Positions 40,154 to 51,723 of a stretch of 64,000 nucleotides of DNA are shown piece after piece. The stretch comes from an uncultured Campylobacter sp. (GTDB taxonomy: Bacteria > Actinomycetota > Actinomycetes > Mycobacteriales > Mycobacteriaceae): assembly GCA_946221035.1 (NCBI GenBank), contig CAMIME010000005.1:9153-73152 (forward strand), given 5' to 3'. A program made the translations under genes and the position numbers. Numbering within the stretch: position 1 is the first letter of the stretch; each line of letters begins with the position of its first letter. The notes under the pieces are model-generated. The model saw only the letters and a program-made list of their open reading frames with translations. It had not been told where the DNA came from and ran no database searches.

Positions 40154-42169
40154 ATGCCTATCACCACGGTTGCCCGCTTCGGTATCGACGATGTCCGCCC
40201 CCAGGTTTCCGGCCGCACACTGCCCGCGAAAGCGGTGGTCGGGGAGGTAGTGCCCGTATCCGCCCTCGTGTGGCGCGAGGGCCATGACGCGATCAGCGCT
40301 ACGCTGGTGCTCGTCTCCCCCTCCGGTGAGCAGTTCCAGGTGCCGATGGAGCAGGAGGTCTACCGCCCCGATTACGTCCACGCGGTGTTCGTGCCGCAGG
40401 AGCAGGGCCTGTGGCGCTACCGCGTCGACGCGTGGAGCGACGTCATGGCGACCTGGCGCAACGCCGTGACCAAGAAGCTCGCCGCAGGCCAAACCGCGGC
40501 CGAGATGGCCAACGACCTCGCCCATGGCGTGCAGCTGTTCACCGCGGCCGAGCTTCCCGAGATCGCACAGCTGCTTGCCGACGACTCCGTGCCCCACGCC
40601 GAGCGCATCTCCGCCGCGCTGGCCGACGATGTCACGGCCCACCTTGTGGCGAACCCCCTGCGTGAGCTGGTGACCCGCGGGCCCGTCGCAGACATTCTCG
40701 TCGAGCGGCGCGAGGCCCTGGTGAACTCGTGGTACGAGCTGTTCCCGCGCTCGACCGGTGGCGTGGACGCGGACGGCAACCCGGTGCACGGCACGTGGGA
40801 AACCACTGCGGCCGCGCTCGACCGCGTCGCGGCGATGGGGTTCGACACCGTGTACTTCCCTCCCATCCACCCGGTGGGTGAGGTCAACCGCAAGGGGCGC
40901 AACAACACGCTCACACCGGAAGACGGCGACGTGGGCTCCCCGTGGGCCATCGGTTCGAAGCACGGTGGCCATGACGCGTTCGACCCGGCCCTGGGCGACG
41001 AGGACGCGTTTTTGGACATGATGGACCACGCCAACGAGCTGGGGCTGGAGATCGCCCTCGACTTCGCGTTGCAGGCGGCGCCCGACCACCCGTGGGCGAA
41101 AGACCACCCGGAGTTCTTCACCGTGTTGGCCGACGGCACCATCGCCTACGCCGAGAACCCGCCGAAGAAGTACCAGGACATCTACCCCCTGAACTTCGAC
41201 AACGCGCCGGAGACCCTCTACAACGAGATCTACCGCGTGGTGATGTACTGGGTGAACCTGGGGATTACCACCTTCCGCGTGGATAACCCGCATACCAAGC
41301 CCGTCAACTTCTGGCACTGGCTCATTTCCAAGGTCCACGAGACCGACCCGGACGTCATCTTCCTCGCGGAGGCGTTCACTCGCCCGCCGCGCATGTACGG
41401 CCTGTCGAAGGCAGGCTTCAGCCAGTCCTACACGCACTTCACGTGGAAAACGACGAAGGCTGAGCTCACCGACTTCGCCCAGCTGCTTGTCGACGTCGCC
41501 GACGTGTCCCGCCCCAACCTGTTCGTGAACACCCCGGACATCCTCCACGCCTCCCTGCAGGAGGGTGGGCCCGCGGCGTTCGCTCTGCGCGCCACGCTCG
41601 CAGCCACCATGAGCCCGCTGTGGGGCGTCTACTCCGGCTACGAGCTCTACGAAGACCGCCCCGTCGCCGAGGGCAGCGAGGAATACCTCGACTCGGAGAA
41701 GTACCAGCTTCGCCCGCGCGACTTCGAAACGGCCCTTGCGCGCGGGGAATCGCTCGAGCCCTACCTCGCGCTGCTCAACGAGATCCGCCGCGCCAACCCC
41801 GCCCTGCAGCAGCTGCGCCAGATCCGTTTCCACGAGATTGCCAACGACAAGATCATCGCCTACTCGAAGGTAGACGCGGTGACCGGCAACGCGGTGCTCG
41901 TGGTGGTGAACCTCGACCCGCGCGCCACCCAGGAGGGAATGCTGCGTATCGACGCTGACGCGGTCGGCTTGAACGACGGCACCACTTTCGACGTCCACGA
42001 CACCATCACCGGCGCCACCTACACCTGGACCACCGCCGACACCGGCAATTTCGTGCGTCTTGCGCCCGAGGCCAATGTGGCCCACATTTTCAGGTTGCCG
42101 GATGTGCCGGAGGAACGTCGTCAAGCATTGGCGTACCGTCGAATCTCAGACCACGACTACCGCCCCTAA
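40154..42169 (+). CDS. glgE: alpha-1,4-glucan:maltose-1-phosphate maltosyltransferase
   Basis: Adds maltose from maltose-1-phosphate to alpha-glucan. The protein has 671 residues in the GH13_3 family. An N-terminal beta domain (about 1-100) is followed by a helical region and the (beta/alpha)8 barrel. The catalytic nucleophile is Asp377 in ITTFRVDNPHTKP and the acid/base is Glu406 in DVIFLAEAFTRPP. YFPPIHPVGEVNRKGRNN and WKTTKAELTDF are further GlgE landmarks. It is the first gene of a two-gene operon with glgB (9 bp apart), the usual actinobacterial pair for building glycogen-like or capsular glucan. Confidence 0.95.
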   Translation: MPITTVARFGIDDVRPQVSGRTLPAKAVVGEVVPVSALVWREGHDAISATLVLVSPSGEQFQVPMEQEVYRPDYVHAVFVPQEQGLWRYRVDAWSDVMATWRNAVTKKLAAGQTAAEMANDLAHGVQLFTAAELPEIAQLLADDSVPHAERISAALADDVTAHLVANPLRELVTRGPVADILVERREALVNSWYELFPRSTGGVDADGNPVHGTWETTAAALDRVAAMGFDTVYFPPIHPVGEVNRKGRNNTLTPEDGDVGSPWAIGSKHGGHDAFDPALGDEDAFLDMMDHANELGLEIALDFALQAAPDHPWAKDHPEFFTVLADGTIAYAENPPKKYQDIYPLNFDNAPETLYNEIYRVVMYWVNLGITTFRVDNPHTKPVNFWHWLISKVHETDPDVIFLAEAFTRPPRMYGLSKAGFSQSYTHFTWKTTKAELTDFAQLLVDVADVSRPNLFVNTPDILHASLQEGGPAAFALRATLAATMSPLWGVYSGYELYEDRPVAEGSEEYLDSEKYQLRPRDFETALARGESLEPYLALLNEIRRANPALQQLRQIRFHEIANDKIIAYSKVDAVTGNAVLVVVNLDPRATQEGMLRIDADAVGLNDGTTFDVHDTITGATYTWTTADTGNFVRLAPEANVAHIFRLPDVPEERRQALAYRRISDHDYRP

Positions 42170-42178
42170 GGACACGAG

Positions 42179-44365
42179 ATGAATACCGACCTGCTGATCC
42201 CGGACGAGGACCGCCAGCGCCTCATCGAATGCAAGCACCACGCGCCACACGATTTTTACGGGTGGCACCCGGCGTCGACGGGTTCCGTGGTGCGCGCCCG
42301 GTTCCTCGGGGCGACCAAGGTGGAGCTGCTCATCCACAACACCACCGTGGACATGGAGCCGATTGGGGACGACATCTGGGCCGCGGCCCTCGATGACACC
42401 CACGCCGCCGACTACCGCCTGCGGGTGACCTACCCCGATGCCGAGCCCGTGATTGTGGCGGACGCGTACCGCTTCCTGCCCACGCTGGGGGAAGTGGACC
42501 TGCACCTGATCGGCGAGGGCCGCCACGAGCGCCTGTGGGACGTCCTCGGCGCAAACCGGCACACCTACAACACGACCCTCGGAGAGGTCACCGGTACCGC
42601 CTTCGCCGTGTGGGCGCCGAACGCCCAGGGCGTGGCCGTGGTCGGCGAGTTTTGCAATTGGAACCCCAACCAATACCCGATGCGCTCGCTGGGCTCGACC
42701 GGTGTGTGGGAGGTCTTCATCCCCGGCCTCGTCGGCGGCACTGAGTACAAGTTCGCAATCCACACCGCCGACGGGCGCCGCATAGATAAGGCCGACCCGC
42801 TGGCGAAGCAGACCCTGTGCCCGCCCGAGACCGTCTCCGTCGTGGCCGAGCCGTCCGACTACGAGTGGGGCGATGCGGATTGGATGGCGGCTCGCGCGGG
42901 CAAGGACGGGGCGGAATCCGCCATGAGTGTCTACGAGTGCCACGTGGGTTCTTGGAAGCAGGGCTCGAACTACGTCACCTTGCGCGAGGAGCTCGTGCCC
43001 TACCTGGTGGAGCACGGCTTCACGCACGTCGAGTTCTTGCCCGTGGCTGAGCACCCCTTCGGAGGGTCCTGGGGCTACCAGGTTTCCGGCTACTACGCCC
43101 CCACCGCGCGCTGGGGCACCCCGGACGAGTTCCGCGCGCTGGTCGATTCGCTGCACGCGGCTGGCATCGGCGTGATCGTGGACTGGGTTCCGGCCCACTT
43201 CCCCAAAGACGACTGGGCACTCGCGCGTTTCGACGGCACCGCCCTCTACGAACACCCCGATTGGCGCCGCGGCGAGCAGAAGGACTGGGGCACCTACGTC
43301 TTCGACTTCGGCAGGCGCGAGGTGCGCAACTTCCTGGTCGCGAACGCCTTGTATTGGTGCGAGGAGTTCCACCTCGACGGCCTCCGCGTGGACGCCGTGG
43401 CCTCCATGCTCTACCTCGACTACTCCCGCGAACCCGGCGAGTGGCTGCCCAACCAGTTCGGCGGCCGCGAGCACTGGGAGGCGGTGCAGTTCCTCCAGGA
43501 GATGAACGCCACCGTGCACCGCACGCACCCGGGCGTGCTCACCATCGCCGAGGAATCCACCGCGTGGCCGGGCGTGACCGCCCCCACCGATGCCGACGGC
43601 CTGGGTTTCAGCCTGAAGTGGAACATGGGCTGGATGAACGACACGCTCGAGTACTTCTCCCTTGACCCCATCCACCGCTCCTACCACCACAACGAGATCA
43701 CGTTCTCTCTGGTCTACGCGTTCTCTGAGAAGTACGTCCTGCCGTTTAGCCACGACGAAGTGGTGCACGGCAAGGGCTCGCTGTGGGAGCGCATGCCCGG
43801 GGACGAGTGGAACAAGGCCGCCGGTGTGCGAGCCCTCTTCGGCTACATGTTCTCCCACCCCGGCAAGCAGCTCATGTTCATGGGCTGCGAATGGGGCCAG
43901 ACCACCGAGTGGGCCGAGTCGCACTCCGCGAACTGGGACGACCTCAACGGTTGGGGCAGCGAGTACCACCGCGGCATCCAACGCCTCGTGCGCGACCTAA
44001 ACTTCGTCTACCGCGACACCCCTGCGTTGTTCTCGCAGGACAACACGCCGATGGGCTTCCAGTGGATCAAGGGCGACGACGCCACGCACAACATCCTGGC
44101 CTACGTGCGCTGGGGCGTCGACGCGACACCGGTACTCGCCGTGGTAAACCTCTCAGGCGCGTCACAGCCGGACTACCGTCTCGGCCTGCCGGAAGCCGGC
44201 GAATGGGACCTGATCATCAACACCGACGACGAGGTGTACGGCGGCGCGGGCAACGACCTCGCGCGCACCGTGGCTTCAGAACCCGTGGAGTGGGACCGCT
44301 TCGAACAGTCCGCGTCCTTCCACGTGCCCGCGCTGAGCGTGCAGTGGTACAAGCTGCGCCGCTAG
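42179..44365 (+). CDS. glgB: 1,4-alpha-glucan branching enzyme
   Basis: Introduces alpha-1,6 branches into linear glucan made by GlgE or glycogen synthase. The protein has 728 residues. It has an N-terminal CBM48 region in two parts (FYGWHPASTGSVVRARFLGA and AFAVWAPNAQGVAVVGEFCNWN), then the barrel with VYECHVGSWK, HPFGGSWGYQVSGYYAPTARWGTPDEF, nucleophile Asp405 in GLRVDAVASMLYLDYSR, Glu458 in TIAEESTAWPGVT and FSHDEVVHGKGS. AAGGA precedes the ATG. The stop is 7 bp from the end of the convergent ybbN gene. Confidence 0.97.
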   Translation: MNTDLLIPDEDRQRLIECKHHAPHDFYGWHPASTGSVVRARFLGATKVELLIHNTTVDMEPIGDDIWAAALDDTHAADYRLRVTYPDAEPVIVADAYRFLPTLGEVDLHLIGEGRHERLWDVLGANRHTYNTTLGEVTGTAFAVWAPNAQGVAVVGEFCNWNPNQYPMRSLGSTGVWEVFIPGLVGGTEYKFAIHTADGRRIDKADPLAKQTLCPPETVSVVAEPSDYEWGDADWMAARAGKDGAESAMSVYECHVGSWKQGSNYVTLREELVPYLVEHGFTHVEFLPVAEHPFGGSWGYQVSGYYAPTARWGTPDEFRALVDSLHAAGIGVIVDWVPAHFPKDDWALARFDGTALYEHPDWRRGEQKDWGTYVFDFGRREVRNFLVANALYWCEEFHLDGLRVDAVASMLYLDYSREPGEWLPNQFGGREHWEAVQFLQEMNATVHRTHPGVLTIAEESTAWPGVTAPTDADGLGFSLKWNMGWMNDTLEYFSLDPIHRSYHHNEITFSLVYAFSEKYVLPFSHDEVVHGKGSLWERMPGDEWNKAAGVRALFGYMFSHPGKQLMFMGCEWGQTTEWAESHSANWDDLNGWGSEYHRGIQRLVRDLNFVYRDTPALFSQDNTPMGFQWIKGDDATHNILAYVRWGVDATPVLAVVNLSGASQPDYRLGLPEAGEWDLIINTDDEVYGGAGNDLARTVASEPVEWDRFEQSASFHVPALSVQWYKLRR

Positions 44366-44372
44366 CACACCG

Positions 44373-45221
44373 TTAAAACAAGGCGCTGGCGAGCTTCGTG
44401 CGCGCCTGGATCACCCGCGGGTCACCGGGTTCGTACAGCGCAAACAACTCGAGCAGGCGCTCCTTCGCCCGCGGCTCGGTGCGCACCAGCGCCAGCAGGC
44501 GGTCAAACGCCCGCTCGGGCACACCCGCCACCACCTCGGCGTCCGCAGCGAGCAGCTGCTTATCGACGTCCTCCGGCGCGCCAGCCGCATCCTCCACCGG
44601 ATCCGTCTCCCGGTTGGCCGGATCGAGTCTCTTGACCACCTCGAGGGTGGCTTTGGCGTGCTTGGCGTCGGGGTTGGCCGGGTCGTCGGCGAGGATGTCG
44701 TCGAAAAGCGAGGCGGCGGTGTCGTACTCGCCTGCGGCGAGGGCCGCGTTGGCCTGCGCGAGCCGCGGATCCTCCTCTTTGTCGGTGGGCAGGCCCTCGA
44801 GCTGCGGGCCGACCTGGCTCACCAGCGCGGCCACCCACTGCTCGAGCTGCTGGGCCGGTTGCGCTCCCTCGAAGCTTGTGACCGGCTGGCCAGCGGCAAG
44901 CGCGACGACCGTGGGAAGGGCGCGCACGCCAAGCAGCTGAGCGACCTGCGGGGTCGCGTCCGCGTCCACGTACGCCACCCGGAACCCGTTTTGCCCCGCG
45001 GCCAGGCGCTGGAACGTGGCCTTCAGCTCCTCAGAATCCGGCGAGCGTGTAGTGCCAACCATGAGCACCACCGGGATCTGGCGCGAGCGCTCGAACGCCT
45101 CGAGCTCCACCGTCGTTTCGTCAACGGTGACAAACGGTTCGAAATCGGTCTGCTCCTGCAGCTTCCGGCGCTCCGCGAGCGCACCGAGGTCGATCGCGCC
45201 GCCAGTGAACTCGTGCGCCAT
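44373..45221 (-). CDS. ybbN: YbbN-like thioredoxin-fold/TPR co-chaperone
   Basis: The protein has 282 residues from the ATG at 45221. An N-terminal thioredoxin fold (IPVVLMVGTTRSPDSEELKATFQRLAAGQNGFRVAYVDADATPQVAQLLGVRALPTVVALAAG) has no CxxC. The active-site position reads RSPDSEE, so disulfide chemistry is excluded. The cis-Pro (ALPTVV) is kept. After it come TPR-like helices (PRLAQANAALAAGEYDTAASLFDDILADDPANPDAKHAKATLEVV). Such proteins act as chaperone cofactors. It starts in a TAATG overlap with the upstream thiamine-binding gene. Confidence 0.88.
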   Translation of the reverse strand: MAHEFTGGAIDLGALAERRKLQEQTDFEPFVTVDETTVELEAFERSRQIPVVLMVGTTRSPDSEELKATFQRLAAGQNGFRVAYVDADATPQVAQLLGVRALPTVVALAAGQPVTSFEGAQPAQQLEQWVAALVSQVGPQLEGLPTDKEEDPRLAQANAALAAGEYDTAASLFDDILADDPANPDAKHAKATLEVVKRLDPANRETDPVEDAAGAPEDVDKQLLAADAEVVAGVPERAFDRLLALVRTEPRAKERLLELFALYEPGDPRVIQARTKLASALF

Positions 45222-45529
45222 TAGGCCTCCCCCTCGAGGTGCTTGTTCAAGGACTCGATCTTCTGGTGGATCATGTTCTCGTGCCCAGGCCGGATGTCCG
45301 CCTTGACCACCAGCGACACGCGCGGCGAGACCTCCTCCACCGCCTGGGTGGCGCGCTTGATCACGTCCATGACCTCGTCCCACTCCCCCTCAATCGTGGT
45401 GAACATGGCGGTGGTTTCGTGCGGCAGCCCGGATTCGCGCACCACCTTCACGGCCCGAGCCACGATGTGGGACATTTCCGCGTTGTCGTTATCTGTCAGC
45501 GTCGGTGCGACGGAGAATGCTGCGATCAT
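45221..45529 (-). CDS. MTH1187/DUF77-family thiamine-binding-like protein
   Basis: The protein has 102 residues: AFSVAPTLTDNDNAEMSHIVARAVKVVRESGLPHETTAMFTTIEGEWDEVMDVIKRATQAVEEVSPRVSLVVKADIRPG. This is the ferredoxin-like small fold of the MTH1187/YkoF-type family, some members of which bind thiamine or its pyrimidine. Ligand binding here is inferred from the family only. It overlaps ybbN by one base. It is probably leaderless, with a -10 box 7 nt before the ATG that overlaps the stop of the preceding gene. Confidence 0.8.
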   Translation of the reverse strand: MIAAFSVAPTLTDNDNAEMSHIVARAVKVVRESGLPHETTAMFTTIEGEWDEVMDVIKRATQAVEEVSPRVSLVVKADIRPGHENMIHQKIESLNKHLEGEA

Positions 45530-45536
45530 GCGCACA

Positions 45537-45542
45537 AGCTTA
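45537..45542 (-). promoter_or_regulatory. -10 box sharing the upstream stop codon
   Basis: TAAGCT, 7 nt, ATG at 45529. Its first three bases are the TAA of the small Cys/His protein gene. Confidence 0.5.
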
Positions 45543-45812
45543 GCGACGCTGCCAGCAGTGCTTGTGCCAGTGCCTCCGGTCATCCCCACCACGGTGCGCG
45601 GGCCACGCCACCACGTGGGCCACACCAGGGGGGATGTTCTGGTTACAGCCCGGGCAGACGTAGAACTTGTTCGCCGCCGCCGAGCCGATCTGCCGGACCT
45701 TGTACGTTTCCCCGTGCGGCCCCTCCATCTCCTGGGTGCCAATGAACGTCGACCCGTCGCGCGGCAACACGTAGGAGGGAGTGACGTTGTGGCGCCTGTT
45801 CCTCCGCGGCAT
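45540..45812 (-). CDS. small Cys/His protein, probable zinc-binding, unknown function
   Basis: The protein has 90 residues and a strongly basic N-terminus ([14 protein letters not shown]). A CxxC in KFYVCPGCNQNIPPGVAHVVAWP is followed by HRGGDDRRHWHKHCWQRR, so two Cys plus His and Cys at the end can form one zinc site resembling an HNH-like or zinc-ribbon fold. Homologues occur at the same place beside nucS in other actinobacteria, often annotated only as hypothetical or ATP/GTP-binding. It overlaps the nucS stop by one base (TGATG), so it is translated together with this mismatch nuclease. A DNA-related role is inference. Confidence 0.7.
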   Translation of the reverse strand: MPRRNRRHNVTPSYVLPRDGSTFIGTQEMEGPHGETYKVRQIGSAAANKFYVCPGCNQNIPPGVAHVVAWPAHRGGDDRRHWHKHCWQRR

Positions 45813-46504
45813 CAGAACAACCGAAGCTCGGTCGACTCGATGCCGCGCAGTTCGTCATAATCCAGCGTCACGCACTCGAAGCCACGGTCGCCAGCAAGCG
45901 TGCGCGCCTGTGGCTTGATCTCCTGGGCCGCGAACACGCCGCGCACTGGTCGCAACACATCGTCGCGGTTGAGCAGTTCCACGTATCGGGCAAGCTGCTC
46001 GACGCCGTCGATACCTCCGCGCCGCTTCACCTCGATGGCCACCGTGCCACCGTCCGCGTCTTTTGCCAGGATGTCCACGGGACCGATGGCGGTGGGGTAT
46101 TCCCGGCGCACGAGGACGAAGCCGTCGCCAAGCGTGGAAATGTGCTCTGCTAGAAGCTCTTGCAGGTGAGCTTCCACCCCGTCTTTGACAAGGCCCGGGT
46201 CTTGGCCGAGGTCGAAGGTCTCGTCCGAGAGAATCTCGGAGATGGAGATGCGCAGCTGTTCCCCCTTGGGGTTTTCCACGATCCACAGCTGTTCGCCCGT
46301 ATCCGTGCCGTCGATGTCCACCACGGACTCGATGCGCATCGTGCACGGCGGGGTCATCCAGTTCAGCGGCTTGTACGCGCGGTCGTCCGCGTGGATGGAT
46401 ACAGACCCGTCTGCCTTCACCATGATCAGGCGCGTCGCTTCCGGCAGGTGGGCGTCGAGGCGTCCGACGTAATCAACAAAACAGCGGGCAATGACAAGAC
46501 GCAT
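45812..46504 (-). CDS. nucS: mismatch-specific endonuclease NucS/EndoMS
   Basis: Actinobacteria lack MutS/MutL and use NucS to cut both strands at mismatches. The protein has 230 residues. An N-terminal beta-rich DNA-binding and dimerisation domain (to about 110) precedes a RecB-like nuclease core: [36 protein letters not shown], with Asp of VDIL, Glu and Lys of EVKRR as catalytic residues, and QLARYVELL as the following motif. The extreme C-terminus TELRLF matches a sliding-clamp-binding peptide. The ATG lies 7 nt after a -10 box. It sits downstream of the ATP synthase operon and DUF2550, as in mycobacteria. Confidence 0.94.
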   Translation of the reverse strand: MRLVIARCFVDYVGRLDAHLPEATRLIMVKADGSVSIHADDRAYKPLNWMTPPCTMRIESVVDIDGTDTGEQLWIVENPKGEQLRISISEILSDETFDLGQDPGLVKDGVEAHLQELLAEHISTLGDGFVLVRREYPTAIGPVDILAKDADGGTVAIEVKRRGGIDGVEQLARYVELLNRDDVLRPVRGVFAAQEIKPQARTLAGDRGFECVTLDYDELRGIESTELRLF

Positions 46505-46511
46505 GCGGGTA

Positions 46512-46517
46512 AGCGTA
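46512..46517 (-). promoter_or_regulatory. -10 box, leaderless promoter of nucS
   Basis: TACGCT, 7 nt, ATG at 46504. Confidence 0.55.
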
Positions 46518-46518
46518 C

Positions 46519-46980
46519 TCAGCGCTCCCCGTCGCGCAGAACCCGCTGCGCGAGCAACTGCTTGTCCACCCGCTCCTGGCGGGCGTCCGGCGCAGACTCG
46601 ATCCAGGACACCAGCCCCATCTCCGTATGCCGATCCGCCGCGAACTCGAAATCGCCGTCTGGCCCAGAAACTTGAAGGACGTGGCCGATGTCGGGCATGA
46701 ACTCGCGTTCGCCCTCGGCCACGTCCCGGAAACCCCCGAACTGCATCCCTCGACGGTCAATCGACTCGTCAGAAGAAAACGACAGGGAGCGCAGCTTATA
46801 AAACCTGAGCACATCCCCGTCGTAGCGCACCACCCCGTGGCGCCAACCGTGCACCCCCTGCGCCGGCAGCACCCGCATCATCGCCATCGACCCTGAGTTT
46901 CGCACGGAGGCGAAGCGCCACGCAGCCGCCGCAGCCGAAAACGCGAGCAGGACGATCACCACAATGCCAAGAACCTTCAT
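46519..46980 (-). CDS. DUF2550 single-pass membrane protein
   Basis: The protein has 153 residues. One N-terminal transmembrane helix ([21 protein letters not shown]) is followed by a basic and aromatic cytosolic domain ([43 protein letters not shown]) characteristic of DUF2550. Function is unknown. The position directly downstream of atpC is conserved in Corynebacterium and Mycobacterium. The ATG has GGAG 7 nt upstream, and a TACGAT lies about 45 nt before the start. The atp terminator separates it from atpC, so it is probably transcribed on its own. Confidence 0.8.
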   Translation of the reverse strand: MKVLGIVVIVLLAFSAAAAAWRFASVRNSGSMAMMRVLPAQGVHGWRHGVVRYDGDVLRFYKLRSLSFSSDESIDRRGMQFGGFRDVAEGEREFMPDIGHVLQVSGPDGDFEFAADRHTEMGLVSWIESAPDARQERVDKQLLAQRVLRDGER

Positions 46981-47025
46981 TGCAACTCCAACCCGACCGC
47001 AGTTCTTCAGGAGACGTTTCGAGAT

Positions 47026-47031
47026 ATCGTA
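47026..47031 (-). promoter_or_regulatory. possible -10 box of the DUF2550 gene
   Basis: TACGAT between the atp terminator and the DUF2550 start. No -35 was recognised. Confidence 0.35.
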
Positions 47032-47086
47032 GTCCGCCGACCAAGAATGTTAAGGGTATTCAAACCTTCGAATGCCCCAGACGGAA

Positions 47087-47120
47087 ACATCCCCACCCGG
47101 GAGACCCCGGGTGGGGATGT
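47087..47120 (-). terminator. terminator of the ATP synthase operon
   Basis: Perfect 15-bp stem (ACATCCCCACCCGGG and its complement) with a 4-nt loop, located 43 bp after atpC. On the minus strand it is followed by TTTCCGTCT, a weak T tract. Confidence 0.75.
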
Positions 47121-47162
47121 GAGCAGAGGTCGGCGTTTGACCCGCCGTGATGCGGCCTCCGG

Positions 47163-47531
47163 TTACAGGCTCTGGCGGCGAACAGCCGCGAGCTCTGCCT
47201 CCGAACGGGCCTTGACGGTCGCGTCCTCGTCGTGCAGGGTCGACTCCGCAGCGGCGGTGTCGACCTCGTCGGCGAAGATCGCGTAGTCGGCGAGGATGGT
47301 TACCTTGTTGCCCACCACGGACAGGAACCCACCCTGGACGGCGGCCACGATGCGGTCGCCGTCGGTCGGGCGGATGGTCACCACACCGTTGTCCTTGAGC
47401 TGGCCAAGGAGCGGCTCGTGACCAGGAAGGATGCCGATCTCACCCTCCGTTGTCTGGGCGGTGACGATGCTTGCTGGGCCCTGCCAGAGCATGCGGTCGA
47501 CCGCAACCAGCTGAGCGGTAAGTTCAGCCAT
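47163..47531 (-). CDS. atpC: ATP synthase F1 epsilon subunit
   Basis: Central-stalk subunit that couples rotor to F1 and restrains ATP hydrolysis. The protein has 122 residues. The N-terminal beta-sandwich is visible as [53 protein letters not shown], ending with [25 protein letters not shown]. The C-terminal helical hairpin is short, as usual in actinobacteria. It starts 9 bp after the atpD stop. Confidence 0.96.
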   Translation of the reverse strand: MAELTAQLVAVDRMLWQGPASIVTAQTTEGEIGILPGHEPLLGQLKDNGVVTIRPTDGDRIVAAVQGGFLSVVGNKVTILADYAIFADEVDTAAAESTLHDEDATVKARSEAELAAVRRQSL

Positions 47532-47540
47532 GACTCCCCC

Positions 47541-50002
<2,462 letters not shown>

Positions 50003-50049
50003 GGTGTTTCCTCCCTTCCTTTATCTAGTAGTCCAAGAGCACTTTCGTG

Positions 50050-51681
50050 CTACTTGCGGCCGACGTTGAGCTGGTTGCGGTTAACTTCCTTGCCCTCAAG
50101 GGCAGGCTGCTCCGCCTCGCGCACGATGCGCTCGCCGGACGTTGCCTGGAAGTTGCGGGACAGGTCCTCGTGCACGCGCAGGATGGCCTGCTGGGACTCG
50201 TCGTCAAGCTGCTTGCCACCAGCGATCTGGTCGTACACCTGCGGTGCGTTGGCGCGGATGGACTCGTGCAGCTCAGCCTCGTAGCGGCGGACGTCCTCGA
50301 CGGGAACGACGTCGAACACGCCCTGGTTCGCCGCCCAGATGGAGATGATCTGGTACTCGGTGGACTGCGGGGAGTTCTCCGGCTGCTTCAGAAGCTCAAC
50401 GAGGCGCTGGCCGCGCTCGAGCTGCTTCTTCGAAGCGGCGTCGAGGTCGGACGCGAAGGCGGCGAAGGCCTCCAGGTCGCGGTATGCGGCGAGGTCCAGA
50501 CGGAGGTTACCGGCGACCTTCTTCATACCTTTGGTCTGCGCGGCGCCACCGACACGAGACACGGAGATACCGACGTCGATAGCCGGGCGCACACCCTGGT
50601 TGAACAGGTCGGACTGGAGGAAGACCTGGCCGTCCGTAATAGAAATGACGTTGGTGGGAATGAAGGCACCCACGTCGTTCGCCTTCGTCTCAATGATCGG
50701 CAGAGCCGTGAGCGAACCTGCGCCGAGCTCGTCGTTCAGCTTGGCAGCACGCTCGAGAAGGCGGGAGTGCAGGTAGAACACGTCACCCGGGTAAGCCTCG
50801 CGGCCCGGCGGGCGGCGCAGCAGCAGCGAGATGGCGCGGTAGGCCTCAGCCTGCTTGGTCAGGTCATCGTAGATCACCAGAACGTGCTTGCCCTGGTACA
50901 TCCAGTGCTGGCCAAGCGCGGCGCCGGAGAACGGAGCCAGCCACTTGAAGCCTGCGGAGTCAGACGCGGGAGCTGCCACGATGGTGGTGTACTCGAGCGC
51001 GCCGTTCTCCTCCAGCGTCTGGCGAACACCAGCGATGGTGGAGCCCTTCTGGCCGACGGCGACGTAGATGCAGCGAACCTGCTTCGACGGGTCACCGGTC
51101 TCCCAGAATGCCTTCTGGTTGAGGATGGTGTCGATGCAGACCGCGGTCTTACCGGTCTTACGGTCACCGATGATGAGCTGACGCTGACCGCGACCGATCG
51201 GGGTCATGGCGTCGATGGCCTTCAGGCCAGTCGCCATCGGCTCCTCAACCGGCTGACGGTCGAGCACGCCTGCAGCCTGCAGCTCCAAGGCGCGCTCCTC
51301 ATCGGACTCGATCGGGCCAAGGCCGTCAATCGGCTGGCCCAGGGGGTTGATCACTCGGCCGAGGAAGTTCTCGCCGACCGGGATCGAGAGAACCTCGCCC
51401 GTCCGCTTGACTTCGTCGCCCTCAGTGAGGGTCTCAAAATTACCCAGCACCACGACACCGATGGAGTCGGTGTCAAGGTTCTGAGCGACGCCAATGACGC
51501 CATTCGGGAACTCGAGCAGCTCGTTCGTCATGCAGCCTGGCAGCCCGGAAACCTGGGCAATACCATCTGCAGCCGAAGTCACCACGCCGACCTCCTCACG
51601 GGAGGCCTCCGCGGAGTAGCTCGAGGTGTAGTTCGCTATCGCGCTACGGATCTCATCGGAGGAGATCGTCAGCTCCGCCAT
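50050..51681 (-). CDS. atpA: ATP synthase F1 alpha subunit
   Basis: Non-catalytic nucleotide-binding subunit of F1. The protein has 543 residues from the ATG at 51681 ([15 protein letters not shown]), chosen over an upstream in-frame codon because GGAAG lies close before it and orthologues begin here. Walker A is [17 protein letters not shown], and [48 protein letters not shown] is the conserved catalytic-interface region. The C-terminus has an extra hydrophilic tail ([23 protein letters not shown]) typical of actinobacteria. Confidence 0.98.
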   Translation of the reverse strand: MAELTISSDEIRSAIANYTSSYSAEASREEVGVVTSAADGIAQVSGLPGCMTNELLEFPNGVIGVAQNLDTDSIGVVVLGNFETLTEGDEVKRTGEVLSIPVGENFLGRVINPLGQPIDGLGPIESDEERALELQAAGVLDRQPVEEPMATGLKAIDAMTPIGRGQRQLIIGDRKTGKTAVCIDTILNQKAFWETGDPSKQVRCIYVAVGQKGSTIAGVRQTLEENGALEYTTIVAAPASDSAGFKWLAPFSGAALGQHWMYQGKHVLVIYDDLTKQAEAYRAISLLLRRPPGREAYPGDVFYLHSRLLERAAKLNDELGAGSLTALPIIETKANDVGAFIPTNVISITDGQVFLQSDLFNQGVRPAIDVGISVSRVGGAAQTKGMKKVAGNLRLDLAAYRDLEAFAAFASDLDAASKKQLERGQRLVELLKQPENSPQSTEYQIISIWAANQGVFDVVPVEDVRRYEAELHESIRANAPQVYDQIAGGKQLDDESQQAILRVHEDLSRNFQATSGERIVREAEQPALEGKEVNRNQLNVGRK

Positions 51682-51723
51682 GTTCTTCCTGCTCTCGGTA
51701 GTTTCTTCCAGCATTGTGTTTCT

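Noticed and set aside
39983..42124. 713-codon open frame antisense to glgE
   Set aside because: GlgE on the plus strand has full catalytic motifs and a matching promoter. The antisense frame is His/Val/Gly/Arg-rich without recognisable motifs, as expected of a shadow in high-GC DNA.
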